Origin: Bacillota bacterium
Lineage (GTDB): Bacteria > Bacillota > Clostridia > Christensenellales > CAG-138
Direction: 5' to 3'
Assembly (NCBI GenBank): GCA_023451115.1
Contig: JAEXFV010000173.1
Location: 1-5,232, forward strand
DNA: 5,232 nucleotides
Shown: positions 5,151 through 5,232 of the stretch, piece by piece
Layout: every line of letters begins with the position of its first letter
Numbering within the stretch: position 1 is the stretch's first letter
Notes under the pieces: model-generated
Told to the model about the DNA's origin: nothing
The model's input: the letters and a program-made list of their open reading frames with translations, nothing else
The model's database searches: none
Made by a program: the position numbers and the translations under genes

Positions 5151-5232
5151 ATGAAAACCATTCTGGTAGACGATATGTTGTTGGACCTGCAGCTATTTGA
5201 ACTCAAATGCGCGGATATGCCCGGGCTTGAGA
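5151..5232 (+). CDS. Response regulator, N-terminus of receiver domain (3' truncated)
   Basis: Only 27 residues are visible before the window ends. They begin M-K-T-I-L-V-D-D-M, the first beta strand of a receiver domain with the acidic pair D7-D8 that binds magnesium. They continue into a first helix (L-L-D-L-Q-L-F-E-L) of the expected pattern. The phosphoacceptor aspartate and the output domain lie outside the window. Because its partner kinase is of the LytS/His_kinase kind, the output is often a LytTR or AraC-type DNA-binding domain in such pairs, but that is inference. GAGGTGA at 5138-5144, 6 nt before the ATG, matches the anti-Shine-Dalgarno sequence well and supports the start. The gene follows the kinase on the same strand by 92 nt, holding a palindrome and a possible promoter. 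Confidence 0.8.
   Translation, partial: MKTILVDDMLLDLQLFELKCADMPGLE

Noticed and set aside
1..5232. CRISPR arrays, tRNA/rRNA genes, insertion sequences, known riboswitches
   Set aside because: No regularly spaced repeats, no tRNA-like cloverleaf or T-loop motif, no transposase frame and no recognisable riboswitch core were found by reading both strands.

Overview
The window looks like chromosomal DNA of an anaerobic, Clostridia-type member of the Bacillota. This rests on strong AGGAGG-like ribosome binding sites, moderate base composition, and the gene families present: a C_GCAxxG_C_C redox protein, a CoA-disulfide-reductase/rhodanese fusion, and a CHASE-domain LytS-like histidine kinase. 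No species can be named from the sequence alone. All supported genes lie on the + strand.

Left part (1-2996): the window opens inside a polytopic membrane protein resembling the DUF401 permease family (1-507, 5' end missing). After 102 nt comes a 174-residue cysteine-rich C_GCAxxG_C_C protein (610-1134). A 12-bp perfect hairpin (1204-1235) follows, then a 568-residue FAD/NAD(P)H oxidoreductase with a C-terminal rhodanese domain (1290-2996). Both redox genes have almost the same ribosome-binding leader, AATTATGATAA(A)GGAGA. A plausible reading is a small thiol/persulfide (sulfane sulfur) handling locus with a transporter, a redox protein and a flavin reductase. The substrate is unknown.

Middle (2997-3564): 568 nt without a convincing intact gene. 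It holds a start-less 55-codon open frame that stops 4 nt before a good rho-independent terminator (3210-3240), which looks like the 3' end of a lost gene. Further on are a good sigma-A-type promoter (TTGTCC-17-TACAAT, 3345-3373), a 6-bp inverted repeat and a possible 8-codon leader ORF ahead of the sensor kinase.

Right part (3565-5232): a two-component system. The sensor kinase (497 aa) has one N-terminal membrane helix, an extracytoplasmic CHASE-like domain, a second membrane helix, a coiled coil, a His_kinase (PF06580-type) H-box with unusual residues, and an HATPase domain. After 92 nt comes the start of a response regulator, cut off by the window end. Between them is a long near-perfect palindrome carrying CGTACG twice at exactly 11-bp spacing. 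It ends on an extended -10 motif, so the regulator may have its own, possibly autoregulated, promoter.

Nothing in the window by itself proves an undescribed system. The most interesting items are the redox trio, the vicinal Cys-Cys at the flavoenzyme active site, and the palindrome/promoter arrangement between kinase and regulator.
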